Source: Rhodococcus pseudokoreensis
Lineage (GTDB): Bacteria; Actinomycetota; Actinomycetes; Mycobacteriales; Mycobacteriaceae
Length of the DNA stretch: 64,000 nt
Reading direction: 5' to 3'
NCBI RefSeq assembly: GCF_017068395.1
Contig: NZ_CP070619.1
Coordinates: 5,952,001-6,016,000 of the forward strand
In this document: piece after piece, positions 47,968 to 56,971 of the stretch
Numbering within the stretch: position 1 is the first letter of the stretch
Layout of the letters: every line of letters begins with the position of its first letter
Made by a program: the position numbers and the translations under genes
The notes under the pieces: generated by a model
The model's database searches: none
What the model was told of the DNA's origin: nothing
What the model saw: only the letters and a program-made list of their open reading frames with translations

Positions 47968-49149
47968 TCAGTAGGACTTCGGCATCCCCAGCACCTTGTG
48001 GCTGAGGTAGTTGAGCACCATGTTCGGTGAGACGGGGGCGACCTGGAACACGCGGTTGTCGCGGAACTTCCGCTCGATGTCGTACTCCCTCGCCAGACCG
48101 TAGCCACCGTAGGTCTGCATGCACGTCTGAGCCAGTGCCCAGGATGCCTCGGAGGCAAGGTATTTGGCGATGTTAGCGAGTGCGGGAGCGTTGTCGGCGC
48201 CGGCGTCGTAGGCAGCGGCAGCCTTCCAGCGCATCGCATCGGCCGCCTCCAAGTGGGCGTACCCGTTGGCGATCGGATGTTGGATGGCCTGGTTCGCACC
48301 GATCGGCTTGCCGAACAGCACACGCTCGTTGGCGTACTTCACTGCCCGCTCGATGAACCACTTGCCGTCACCGATGCACTCGGCGGCGATGACGATACGC
48401 TCCGCGTTGAGCCCGTCGAAGAGATACTTGAAACCGACACCCTCCTCGCCGATCAGCGAATCGGCCGGAACCCGCAGATCGTCGATGAACAACTCGTAGG
48501 TGTGATGGTTGAACATCAACGGGATCTTCTTCATCGCCAGGCGTGCGGGGTCGACGTCGCGAATGTCGATCAGAAAGCAGGAGATGCCGAGACCGGGCTT
48601 CTTCGGGTCGGGCGAGGGGCTCGTGCGGGCCATGATCACCATGAGGTCGGTGTAGGCGGCACGTGAGATGAACACCTTCTGGCCGTTGAGGACCCATTCG
48701 TCGCCGTCCCGGCGGGCTGTCGTGGCCAGCTTGGAGGTATCGGTGCCGGCGTTCGGCTCGGTCAGGGCAAAGGTGGTCAGTCGGACGTCACCGCTGGTGA
48801 TCTGCGGGAGCCACTTCTTCTTGAGTTCCTCCGAGCCGTGGTTGACCACGATTCCCATCGCGAACATCGCTGCGTGGATGGCGGCTCCGGCACCGCCGGA
48901 GCGGTTGATCTCCTCGGTGATGACCGACGCCTCGGTTACACCCAGACCCCAGCCGCCGTACTCCTCCGGGATCATCACGGAGTGCAGGCCGGCCGTCTCC
49001 GCCGCCTTCGCGAACTCCTCGGGGAAGGCCTCCTTCTCGTCGACCTCCCGGTAGTAGTCGTTGTTGAAGCGGGAGGTGACCGCCTTGGCGGCCTGGAGCA
49101 CGTCGTCCAGGGTCGCCGTCGTCGCTTCAGTGGAGTTCTCAACAGTCAT
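47968..49149 (-). CDS. Acyl-CoA dehydrogenase
   Basis: A 393-residue FAD enzyme with LTEPNAGTDTSKL, WVLNGQKVFISRA, and C-terminal MQTYGGYGLAREYDIERKFR. The stretch after FRDNRVFQ reads VAPVSPNM where classical enzymes have EGT, so the usual catalytic glutamate is absent at that position; the base may be elsewhere, as in some branched-chain groups. It introduces an alpha-beta double bond into the CoA ester for the MaoC hydratases that follow. ATG 49149 follows AAAGG. Confidence 0.9.
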   Translation of the reverse strand: MTVENSTEATTATLDDVLQAAKAVTSRFNNDYYREVDEKEAFPEEFAKAAETAGLHSVMIPEEYGGWGLGVTEASVITEEINRSGGAGAAIHAAMFAMGIVVNHGSEELKKKWLPQITSGDVRLTTFALTEPNAGTDTSKLATTARRDGDEWVLNGQKVFISRAAYTDLMVIMARTSPSPDPKKPGLGISCFLIDIRDVDPARLAMKKIPLMFNHHTYELFIDDLRVPADSLIGEEGVGFKYLFDGLNAERIVIAAECIGDGKWFIERAVKYANERVLFGKPIGANQAIQHPIANGYAHLEAADAMRWKAAAAYDAGADNAPALANIAKYLASEASWALAQTCMQTYGGYGLAREYDIERKFRDNRVFQVAPVSPNMVLNYLSHKVLGMPKSY

Positions 49150-49189
49150 GATGATTTTCGAACCTTTCTTATCTTGCCCGTGGGTTGGC

Positions 49190-50434
49190 TCATGCGGTCG
49201 CGTTGACGTGGGGCGCGGCGCCGAATGCCCCGCCTTCGGCCAGCGACTCGATCTGGGATTGCTCCACACCGATTTCGGTGAGGATGGCGTCGCGGTGCTC
49301 ACCCAGACGCGGCACGCGGGCCGGGGTTGGCACCGCGAACCCCGTCGGGTCATCCGGCTGCTTCAGCGAGCCACCGATCGCGTCGTCCACCTCTACGAAG
49401 GTTCCTCGATCGGCGAAGTGCTGGTTGTCGAGCACCTCGCTCATCGTCAGGACCGGTGCGACGGGGACGTCGACCGCGGTGAGGGCGTCGACGACCTGCG
49501 CCCGGGTCAACTGGGTACTCCAGGCTTCGAGCAATTCCTCGACTTCACGCTGCCGGAGGGAGCGTTCGACGTAGGTCGCGTACCGCGGGTCGTCGGCGAG
49601 TTCGGGCTGTCCCATCGCTCGGGACAATCGCGCCCAGAAGTCGTCCCGGTTGACTCCGATGTTGTAGTAGCCGTCCGCGGCTGCGAACGTCCCGTAGGGG
49701 ACACCGTGGAAGTCGTTTGCCCCGGCGACCTTCGACAGGTGCGCATCGCTGGACTGCACGCGCGCGAGGGCCACGGTCGCCAGCGGCAGCGTGCATTCGG
49801 TCAGCGACAGGTCGATCATGCGTCCGCGACCGGTTTGCTCGCGCTCACGCAGCCCGAGCAGCACCGAGGAGTGCGCGGTCATACCGGTCACGATGTCGCC
49901 GAGCGCGAACCCGCACCAGGTCGGGCGCCCCTCACGATCCCGGGTGAGGCCGGTGGTGCCGGACAGCGCCTCGGCCACCATCGCCAGGCCGGCACGGTTG
50001 GCGTCGAGACCGGCATCGAACAAGCCGAAGCCGCTCATACTGACCACGATCAGCTCTGGGTAGCGTTCTTGAAGATCCGACGGGTGGATCCCGAGGCGGC
50101 CCAGCGCTCCGCCACGCATGTTCGTGATGAACACGTCCGCATCGGCCAGCAGCCGGTCGAGCAGCGCGGAACCGGATTCGGACTTCAGGTCGAGGGTGAT
50201 GCTGCGCTTGCGCCGGTTGAGTGAGGCGAAGTACCCCGACATGGTGCCTTGATCGGTGGTGCGGATCGGCTCGCGACTACGGGTCAGTTCGCCCTGGGGC
50301 GGCTCGACCTTGATTACGTCGGCACCCTCATCGGCCAGGAGCATCCCGCAGTAGGGTCCGGCGATGAGGTGGCAGAGTTCGACGACCTTGATGCCGTCGA
50401 GTACACCTTCCCGCACAGGGGTGTGATCGTTCAT
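49190..50434 (-). CDS. CaiB/BaiF (family III) CoA-transferase, leftward operon
   Basis: A 414-residue family III CoA-transferase (VVELCHLIAGPYCGMLLADEGADVIKVE, NRRKRSITLDLK, GLGEHRD-type C-terminus). It moves CoA from a donor thioester, often succinyl-CoA, to the substrate acid without ATP. The start overlaps the MmgE/PrpD stop by 4 bases. A second, distinct CoA-transferase heads the rightward operon at 56972, so two different acids or two stages are activated this way. Confidence 0.9.
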   Translation of the reverse strand: MNDHTPVREGVLDGIKVVELCHLIAGPYCGMLLADEGADVIKVEPPQGELTRSREPIRTTDQGTMSGYFASLNRRKRSITLDLKSESGSALLDRLLADADVFITNMRGGALGRLGIHPSDLQERYPELIVVSMSGFGLFDAGLDANRAGLAMVAEALSGTTGLTRDREGRPTWCGFALGDIVTGMTAHSSVLLGLREREQTGRGRMIDLSLTECTLPLATVALARVQSSDAHLSKVAGANDFHGVPYGTFAAADGYYNIGVNRDDFWARLSRAMGQPELADDPRYATYVERSLRQREVEELLEAWSTQLTRAQVVDALTAVDVPVAPVLTMSEVLDNQHFADRGTFVEVDDAIGGSLKQPDDPTGFAVPTPARVPRLGEHRDAILTEIGVEQSQIESLAEGGAFGAAPHVNATA

Positions 50435-51831
50435 CGGGGGGCCGGTCCTTTCGACGGTCGCGCAAGTAGTTCGAGGAGCCTCGATACTGGAGCATCCTGC
50501 GCCAGCACCTGAACGGTGTCCCACAGTTCCTCAACGGTCACGGCTGCTCCGCCGTGCTGGAAGCAGTCGGCCGCCTTGGCCTTCAGTTGATCGACGGTAA
50601 GGCGGTGCTCCGGACTCCCGGAGACGGTCTTACCGACGAAGGTCTGCTCGGTGCCGTCCTTGAGCCGGACCGTCGCTGTCACCGGCGCCATGGCCAGGAA
50701 ATCGACGTCTTCGGTGGGGCGGACGGTGATGCGTTCGGCCGCGAACCCACCGACGACCGGGTCACGCAGTGCCTCGTCGGCGAAGTCGCCGATCAGGACG
50801 GCGCCGCGGTGCAGTGCGACGCTGGCGGTATAGCCGATGCAGAACTGTGCATCCACGATGTTGGCAGTAGCGGGATCGAAGGTCCGGCCGACCATGTTGA
50901 ACGCCTGGCCGCTTGTGTCGAACGTGATGTGCTCGACGGCCTCCGGTGTGATCCCGGATTCGCGGATTCGGAGCGTCAGGTCGATGGGTGCATGTGTGAA
51001 GCGGCATGCGGGGTAGGGCTTGAGGCTGAGATCGGTCAGGTAGCCGGCGTGTTCGGCATCCTCGAGGAGGATGTCGCGGTTGAACTGGCCGTCCTGGTAG
51101 AGGTTGATGAAGCCGGCGCGGCCGTCGAAGACGTTGCGTGGGCCGTCGACACCAGCACCGGCCAGTGCTGCACCGAAGAGGACGTCCTTGGCGACGACGG
51201 CGGGCTGGAAACGCTTGGCGAGGGTGCCGTCGATGATCGACTGCAGACTGCCCGATGTCTGCGCGAGCTGGTGCCCGAGCAGGCTTACTGCCTGGGCGAC
51301 GTCCCACCGGCGGAGGCGGGCAATCGCGAGCGCGGCTCCGATACCGCCGCTGACGACGCTGTAGTTCCAGCCCCGACTGCCCTTGGGGCCACCGGCCCGG
51401 CCGACCCGCATTGCGCCGTCGAGGCCCACGACCAGCGCGGTCAGGAACTCCTGGCCGCCGCAGTCGGGCCGATTTTCCTCCAGGTCCGCGACCAGTGCCG
51501 GGAGGACGACGCTTGCAGCGTGCAGCGGCACCGCGTCGTCGGTGTCGTCGTAGTCGAGTGCGTGCAGTGCACCTCCGTTGGCCACGGCCGCGAATGGCGC
51601 CGGCGCGGTGTCCGAGGTGCCCCAGATGGTGGCGTTACCGGTACCCCAGGTGGACAGTGCGGTGCGTGCCTGGGGGACGCCGGGGGAGTGGAGCCCGCCG
51701 AGTGCGCAGGCCAGTGTGTCGAAGAGGACCTCGAGGGCCGCCTCGATCGTGGCTGGATTGAGGTTGGGGTAGCTCTGGCGCACGGCGTGCTCGGCCAGCC
51801 GTTCCGCCAGGTCGACGGTGCTCTCGGTCAT
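50431..51831 (-). CDS. MmgE/PrpD-family protein 1
   Basis: A 466-residue member of the 2-methylcitrate dehydratase / cis-aconitate decarboxylase fold family (HALDYDDTDDAVPLHAASVVLPALVADLE, KPYPACRFTHAPID). Known activities are dehydration, decarboxylation and epimerisation of carboxylated substrates, without a metal. It is translationally coupled to the DUF35 gene before it and the CoA-transferase after it. Two relatives lie upstream at 53548 and 54927. Confidence 0.88.
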   Translation of the reverse strand: MTESTVDLAERLAEHAVRQSYPNLNPATIEAALEVLFDTLACALGGLHSPGVPQARTALSTWGTGNATIWGTSDTAPAPFAAVANGGALHALDYDDTDDAVPLHAASVVLPALVADLEENRPDCGGQEFLTALVVGLDGAMRVGRAGGPKGSRGWNYSVVSGGIGAALAIARLRRWDVAQAVSLLGHQLAQTSGSLQSIIDGTLAKRFQPAVVAKDVLFGAALAGAGVDGPRNVFDGRAGFINLYQDGQFNRDILLEDAEHAGYLTDLSLKPYPACRFTHAPIDLTLRIRESGITPEAVEHITFDTSGQAFNMVGRTFDPATANIVDAQFCIGYTASVALHRGAVLIGDFADEALRDPVVGGFAAERITVRPTEDVDFLAMAPVTATVRLKDGTEQTFVGKTVSGSPEHRLTVDQLKAKAADCFQHGGAAVTVEELWDTVQVLAQDAPVSRLLELLARPSKGPAPR

Positions 51832-52259
51832 CGGGTCTCCTCGGCCTTGTCGATTTCGAAGTCGAACAGTCGAACTGGTTTCGACTGGCGGACCTTTATC
51901 TTTACGCGCAGGTCCGGCCGGAGGGCCTCCCACGGCGCGAGGATCCTGCTCAGGCAGCGCACTCCCTCGTCGAGATCGACCAGGCACAGCACATACGGGA
52001 CCTCGTCGGCGAAAGTCGCAGGGGCCGCCGAGACTTCGGTGTAGCTGTACAGGGTGCCTCGGCCGCTCAAATCCACCCAGTCCAGTTCGGATTTCCAGCA
52101 CTCAGGGCAGATGGGCTTGGGTGGGAAGGTCATGTGGGAGCACTCGCGGCACCTGGTGGTCCGAAGGACTCCGTCGTTCAGTCCCTGCCAGAACGGTTCG
52201 GTGAAAGGGGTGACCCGCGGCGGGTAGGCCAGCGTTGTCCCCGTCGTTTGGATTGGCAT
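51828..52259 (-). CDS. DUF35 / OB-fold protein with zinc ribbon
   Basis: A 143-residue protein with an N-terminal rubredoxin-like zinc ribbon (TTRCRECSHMTFPPKPICPECW: four Cys) and an OB fold (GRGTLYSYTEVSAA). DUF35 proteins bind acyl-CoA and partner thiolase-like proteins; the neighbour at 52274 is exactly such a protein. ATG 52259 has GGAG at good spacing; the GTG at 52277 overlapping the upstream stop is the alternative start. Confidence 0.88.
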   Translation of the reverse strand: MPIQTTGTTLAYPPRVTPFTEPFWQGLNDGVLRTTRCRECSHMTFPPKPICPECWKSELDWVDLSGRGTLYSYTEVSAAPATFADEVPYVLCLVDLDEGVRCLSRILAPWEALRPDLRVKIKVRQSKPVRLFDFEIDKAEETR

Positions 52260-52273
52260 CAGTCTGACTCCGT

Positions 52274-53449
52274 TCACGCGCCGTGGCCAGTGAGGATGTG
52301 CATCATCGTGGCGTTGTAGTCGCCGAGTTCGCCGGTGACGGCGCCGATTCCGGCGCCAGTCACCTGACGCTCTCCTGCCTCTCCGCGCAATTGCTCCACC
52401 GCCTCGTAGACGTTGTAGAGGGGTGTCACGTGCGGCGGGTGTCCGCGGCTGGCGCAGCCGCCGGACGGCGAGATCGGTACCTGGCCGCCGATGGTGGTCG
52501 CCCCACTAGCGGCGGCGGCGCCGCCGGTGCCCTTGGGGAACAGTCCGATGGATTCGCTCAGGATCAGTTCGACGATGGAGCAGGGAGCGTAGACCTCGGC
52601 GAAGTCGATGTCGTTGACCGAGATGCCGGCCTCGTCGTACGCCTTCCCGGAGGCGATCTCCGCCGACTCGAACCATGTCAGCGGACGCGGTCGGCTCGAC
52701 ACCTGGTGGATGCCCTCGTGATGGAAGCCGCGCGAGACGACGTCGACGTAGCGGGTGCCCAGGGAACGGGCAAAATCTGGATCCGCGATCACGATGGCCA
52801 CCGCCCCGTCGGACCGCGGGGGCACGTCCAGCAGGCCGAGCGGTTTGACGATGTCCCTCGCCGCGACGACGTCCTCGACGGTGATCGGCTTGCGCATCTG
52901 CGCGAGCGGGTTCATCGAGGCGTGATAGCGATTCTTCACCGGGATCGACGCGAGTTCCTCACGGGTGAGGCCATATTCGTGCATGTAGCGCACCGCGTTG
53001 AACGCATACCAGGCGATGGGGGTGACGCCGAAAGGAACGTGGAAGTCCACGTCACCGACGGCCCGCATCGACCAGGTCATGTGCTCACCGGTGGGGACGT
53101 GCAGTTCCTTGTTGACGCCGAGAGCTACGGCGACCTTGGCCTTGCCCGAGGCGACACGCTCGAGTGCGACGTCGAAGGCGATGGAGCCGGTCAGGCCGTT
53201 GCCCAGGACCTCCATCAGGATGTCACCCACCGCCATCTCGAGGTATCCGGCCATGAACGTCCCGAAGTACCGCTGGTCCGCGTAGGGGCGCGGAGTGGAG
53301 AAGATCAGCGCATCGATGTCCTTCTTGGTCAGGCCTGCGTCGGCTATTGCCGCGACCAGCGCCTGGGCCATCATCTCGTGCTCGAGCTTGTCGAGGTGCT
53401 TGCCGACCGGCAGGGCCCCGATTCCCACCACGGACGCGATCGGCTTCAT
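52274..53449 (-). CDS. Thiolase-like protein lacking the nucleophilic cysteine (probable acyl-CoA aldolase subunit)
   Basis: A 391-residue thiolase-fold protein. Where thiolases have CxSG, it reads EVLGNGLTGSIAF, so the acylated Cys is missing. The later GGCASRGHPPHVTPLYN and FAEVYAPCSIVEL segments are kept. Thiolase-like proteins of this kind paired with DUF35 proteins, such as the steroid side-chain Ltp2/ChsH2-type aldolases, perform retro-aldol cleavage of hydroxyacyl-CoA. The same is inferred here. It is first in the operon behind a repressor-type operator; its stop overlaps the GTG alternative of the DUF35 gene. Confidence 0.85.
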   Translation of the reverse strand: MKPIASVVGIGALPVGKHLDKLEHEMMAQALVAAIADAGLTKKDIDALIFSTPRPYADQRYFGTFMAGYLEMAVGDILMEVLGNGLTGSIAFDVALERVASGKAKVAVALGVNKELHVPTGEHMTWSMRAVGDVDFHVPFGVTPIAWYAFNAVRYMHEYGLTREELASIPVKNRYHASMNPLAQMRKPITVEDVVAARDIVKPLGLLDVPPRSDGAVAIVIADPDFARSLGTRYVDVVSRGFHHEGIHQVSSRPRPLTWFESAEIASGKAYDEAGISVNDIDFAEVYAPCSIVELILSESIGLFPKGTGGAAAASGATTIGGQVPISPSGGCASRGHPPHVTPLYNVYEAVEQLRGEAGERQVTGAGIGAVTGELGDYNATMMHILTGHGA

Positions 53450-53506
53450 GATTCCGTCACCGTTGCCCTTCGTTTACAAGGAGGAATTTGACTGACACTT
53501 AGATGT

Positions 53507-53544
53507 ATGTCTGACATTAGACTCGTCGGCGAGGTTGGTGTCAA
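53507..53544 (-). promoter_or_regulatory. Promoter with perfect ATGTC-T-GACAT operator
   Basis: The palindrome ATGTCTGACAT (53507-53517) overlaps minus-strand -10 candidates TCTAAT (17 bp) or TAATGT (19 bp) placed after a consensus TTGACA (53544-53539). It lies 58 bp before the thiolase-like gene and should drive the nine-gene leftward operon down to the MFS gene. Confidence 0.7.
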
Positions 53545-53547
53545 GGG

Positions 53548-54912
53548 TCACCGGCGTTCGAATGCACGGAAGAGGGTCGTGACTGCGTCGAGAGACTCGA
53601 GTTCGGGCAGCCGAGCGAGCAGGGCCCCAAGGGCACCTGCCTGATCGGGAGCGAGGGCACGGAGGGCCAGTGACTCGAACTTCTCACGCACCTCGGCATC
53701 GCTCATCGGGTTCGCCGGATGACCGCGTGGCACGTCGGCGGCCGCCGACAATGTCGAACCGTCCACCATGGTCAGGGTGAGTTCGGTCGGGCAACTGTCC
53801 CGGGTCGCTCGATTCGTCAGGTCGAAACGTTCCACCACACTGATGCGGTCGATGATCGAGAAGAGTTCGGGATCCGTCAGCCGCTCGCTCGTGAATGCCG
53901 CATCCGACAGTTCACCGTCGACGAAAGCGGCAGCCATCAGGTAGGGCATGCTGTGATCTGCGGTTTCGCGGGTTGGTGGACGCCACTTCTCCGCGGCGTC
54001 GCCTCGGCCGCCCCCGATCGAGCGCCACGCGTTCGCGCAGGTCGCCACGTCGATCGCAACGATCTCGGAGAGGGCGGCGCGGTCGCGCAGCTCGGTGACC
54101 AGGTCGACGGGCACCTGACCCCAGTAGCAGGCCGGATGTCGTTTGAGGCTGGCTCGCTCGATGGCCGACGGGTCCGCTCTTGTCAGTGTGAGATCGAAGG
54201 TGGGCCATACCCGTTCGAGTAGTCCATCCTTGCCCTCGAACGGTTCGGAAGGCCCACTCATCCCGGCCGCAGCCAGTCGGACGGCGAATGTCGCTGTCAT
54301 GGCGGCATGGCCGGTGGCCGCTGCCTTCCACTCGGATAGCTCGCCGAACCTGGTCACCCGCAGCGGGATGCCGGGTACGACGGCGAGGGAGAGGGCGTGT
54401 GCGATCTTCTCCCGAGGCAGCCGGAGGATCTTGGCCTGGCCGGCGGCGATGCCGAGCGAGCAATACACCCCTTGATCCCATCCGCCATCGGGGGGCACCG
54501 CCTCAGCCAGCCGGGTCGCGATTTCGTAGGCGAGGTAGATCGCGGTGACGGCGTCGGCGCCGGTCCCCCCCATCGCCTCGGTCATCGCGAGCAGGGCGGG
54601 GATCATGTCACTCGGGTGTCCCGAGACCCCGAAGTCGTTGAAGTCGAGATAGCGGTCGGCTGTGGCGTTGGTGAAGGCGACCTGGTCGACGAGGTACTTC
54701 TCCGGCTCGCCGTACATCGACGCCACGAGAGGTCCGCCGATACCGCGGGTGACCTCGCGGGCGATGCCTGCGGGCTGGCTGGCGAAGCCTCCCGCGCCGC
54801 ATCCGACGGTATCTGTCGTATGGCGTACGACGGCGCGGACGGCGCCGGGGGTGAGCGTCTCGAAGTCGGTCGCTTGGATGAAGTCGACCAGTGAGGTAAG
54901 CAGCTTGTCCAT
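53548..54912 (-). CDS. MmgE/PrpD-family protein 2
   Basis: A 454-residue MmgE/PrpD protein (DTVGCGAGGFASQPAG, RYLDFNDFGVSGHPSDMIPALLAMTEA, KRHPACYWGQVPVDLVTEL). The usual LDYDD is LDFND here, a small change at the helix that lines the active site. It lies 14 bp after MmgE/PrpD 3 and shares its promoter. The dehydratase, decarboxylase or epimerase role cannot be chosen from sequence. Confidence 0.87.
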   Translation of the reverse strand: MDKLLTSLVDFIQATDFETLTPGAVRAVVRHTTDTVGCGAGGFASQPAGIAREVTRGIGGPLVASMYGEPEKYLVDQVAFTNATADRYLDFNDFGVSGHPSDMIPALLAMTEAMGGTGADAVTAIYLAYEIATRLAEAVPPDGGWDQGVYCSLGIAAGQAKILRLPREKIAHALSLAVVPGIPLRVTRFGELSEWKAAATGHAAMTATFAVRLAAAGMSGPSEPFEGKDGLLERVWPTFDLTLTRADPSAIERASLKRHPACYWGQVPVDLVTELRDRAALSEIVAIDVATCANAWRSIGGGRGDAAEKWRPPTRETADHSMPYLMAAAFVDGELSDAAFTSERLTDPELFSIIDRISVVERFDLTNRATRDSCPTELTLTMVDGSTLSAAADVPRGHPANPMSDAEVREKFESLALRALAPDQAGALGALLARLPELESLDAVTTLFRAFERR

Positions 54913-54926
54913 GGAATCGTCCGGGG

Positions 54927-56309
54927 TCAGCCGAGCTGGCGAGTGAGGACCGCGACGTCGGCGACGGACTCGAGCTGGTCGATGGTGGTAACGAGCTGTT
55001 TGATCTCGGTGTCCGCGAAGTGACGGGTGGCGTGGGCGGCACAGTCCTCGAACTTCGTCACCAGCTGTGACCAACCGAGGGGGTTGTGGGCAGCGCCGGG
55101 AGTCTCGTCGTGCCTGGCCTCGCCGTAGAGTTCGCGACCGTCCTTGAGGATGAGTCGGACAGCCCCCGCGGGTAGCTCCTTGCCCCAGTTGTACTGGGGG
55201 TCGTCGACGAACACGACCTTCGACGCGACTTCGTAGACGAGCGGATCCGCGCGGCGCTCCGGCGAGAAGTCGCCAACTCCCACCGTCCCGTTCAGTAATG
55301 CGAGCGAGACCGTGAAGGGGATGCTGAACTTGGCGTCGTTCGAGGTCGGGGGCCGTCGGCGGAACTCCGACGGCTCGCTCAGCTTTTTCGCGAAATCGCC
55401 GCCGAAGACCTCGATCTTCTCGATCTCGTCGGTGCGACCGGGTCCGCCCATCAGTCGGAGCGCGGTGTCGATGTAGGCGTGCGTGAGACCGCAGCTAGGC
55501 CACATCTTGTAAAGGATGGTCGAGCCTTGGAACTCGCTGCCGAGATCGGCGACCATCGCGTCACGGTCCCACTCACCGAAATAGACCGGCAGAAAAGCGG
55601 CGTGACCCTCGAGTGGGGTCGATGTGGCTTTGACACCCTTCTCGGCCAGCAGGGCCGAGAGCACCGCGGCCTTCGCGGCGAACCCGCCGTACATCCCACG
55701 TAGATCGCCGCCGGTGCCGTAGGCGGTCTGCATCGTGCTAGCAGCCTGCGTGCAGGCGATGCCGAGCGCGTCGGCCACTTGCTTAGCATCCAGACCGAGC
55801 AGCTTGGCGCATGCCGCCGCCGAGGCGAGCGTCCCCACGACCGGGGTCATGAACCAGTCCTGCTTCCACGTGACGTTCTTGCGGAGTCGCGCGAAGAGGT
55901 CCTGGCCGACCGCCAGGGCGGTGATGAAGTCCTCGCCCGTCACGTCACCCTTGCGTTCCGCCACGGCGAGCAACGCCGGTAGCACTGTGACGCTCGGATG
56001 GTGCCCTTCCGGCAGATGGTCGTCGTAATCGAGGCCATGACCCATGGAGCCGTTGACGAAGGCGGCGGAGACAGCGGGGAGCTTCCCTCCGAAGCCGAAC
56101 AGTGTGCTTTCCGGCTTGCCGCCCCATTCCCTGGTGAGTTCGACGATGGCCGGCATGACGTCCATGAGACCGCTCGCGCCCAGGATCACACCAAGGGTGT
56201 CGAGAGTGCTGTATTTAGCGGAGCGGATCGCCTCCTCCGGGAGGGACCGGTATGTCGCTTTTGTTACGTATCGCCCAAACACATTCGCGAGATCCTCTTG
56301 CGCCATCAT
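54927..56309 (-). CDS. MmgE/PrpD-family protein 3
   Basis: A 460-residue MmgE/PrpD protein (GHGLDYDDHLPEGHHPSVTVLPAL, KMWPSCGLTHAYIDTALRL). It retains the canonical LDYDD and the S-C-x-x-T-H motif. It is the first gene of the leftward set, directly behind the operator at 56360. Start at ATG 56309 or the adjacent 56306. Sequence is clearly different from MmgE/PrpD 1 and 2, so this is not a recent tandem duplication. Confidence 0.88.
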   Translation of the reverse strand: MMAQEDLANVFGRYVTKATYRSLPEEAIRSAKYSTLDTLGVILGASGLMDVMPAIVELTREWGGKPESTLFGFGGKLPAVSAAFVNGSMGHGLDYDDHLPEGHHPSVTVLPALLAVAERKGDVTGEDFITALAVGQDLFARLRKNVTWKQDWFMTPVVGTLASAAACAKLLGLDAKQVADALGIACTQAASTMQTAYGTGGDLRGMYGGFAAKAAVLSALLAEKGVKATSTPLEGHAAFLPVYFGEWDRDAMVADLGSEFQGSTILYKMWPSCGLTHAYIDTALRLMGGPGRTDEIEKIEVFGGDFAKKLSEPSEFRRRPPTSNDAKFSIPFTVSLALLNGTVGVGDFSPERRADPLVYEVASKVVFVDDPQYNWGKELPAGAVRLILKDGRELYGEARHDETPGAAHNPLGWSQLVTKFEDCAAHATRHFADTEIKQLVTTIDQLESVADVAVLTRQLG

Positions 56310-56355
56310 GCGCTACACCACCATCCATTCGCCCGTCAAAATCTTTACCATTCAG

Positions 56356-56370
56356 ATAATAGTCTGACAT
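56356..56370 (-). promoter_or_regulatory. Operator and TATTAT -10 before MmgE/PrpD 3
   Basis: TAGTCTGACAT (56360-56370) abuts a minus-strand TATTAT -10 (56361-56356), 47 bp before the start codon. The -35 is weak. This is the leftward arm of the divergent control region. Confidence 0.6.
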
Positions 56371-56971
56371 TACATTCTGGGTATCACAACCCTCGTATTT
56401 CGGGTGAGAACGCATGCGCGTGCCCCTGGTGCACCGAACGAGGTTCCCTGTCACGCCTGTGTAGTGGCATCGCCGACGACTCGGATCGGCGGGCTCGATC
56501 TGAGAAACGGGTGGGATGCGAGAGACTGTTTTGTAGGTCCGGTGTGCATCGACGAAGTCGAGTTGTGCCGTACGGGTCGACCTCCCGGCTGCCTGTCAAC
56601 TCTGCTATTGCGTGAATCGATACGCGGCCAGGCCGAGGCTATGCAGTTCCCCGATCCGGTGTGATCTTGCCCCGCGATGCACTGACTGTTAAATGTTAGA
56701 CCTTGCACAGCGTGTCAATTGCCATATATAGTGGCTTCCGGGCCGCCGATGGTCTCTACCGCAACCGCGCCCCGTGCGGACACGCTTCATTACGGAAAGC
56801 GCGTTAGACCGCCTTAAGCGGAAGCGCGCGATGCCAGGCGAGTCGGATTCCCATATCCCGCCGTCTGCCATCTCTTGCTGAACAGACTTCGTGGCCCGCC
56901 GCTTGCAGATAGGGCGGCGGCGGGCCGCGACACCAATCAATCATTGTACGAACGAGTTGCGAAGGACGCCG
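56371..56971. other. Divergent control region between the two CoA-pathway operons
   Basis: About 600 bases without a recognisable gene. Besides the two operators, TTAGACC recurs at 56697 and 56804, and CCGC-CTTAA-GCGG (56809-56821 area) is a short hairpin. The long leader (240 bases from the -10 to the start at 56972) could hold RNA control. Confidence 0.45.
56693..56732 (+). promoter_or_regulatory. Promoter and operator of the rightward operon
   Basis: TTGCAC (56703-56708), 18 bp, TATAGT (56727-56732) form a good promoter. ATGTTAGACCT (56693-56703), a weaker version of the shared operator, overlaps the -35. It would drive the CoA-transferase operon starting at 56972. Confidence 0.55.
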
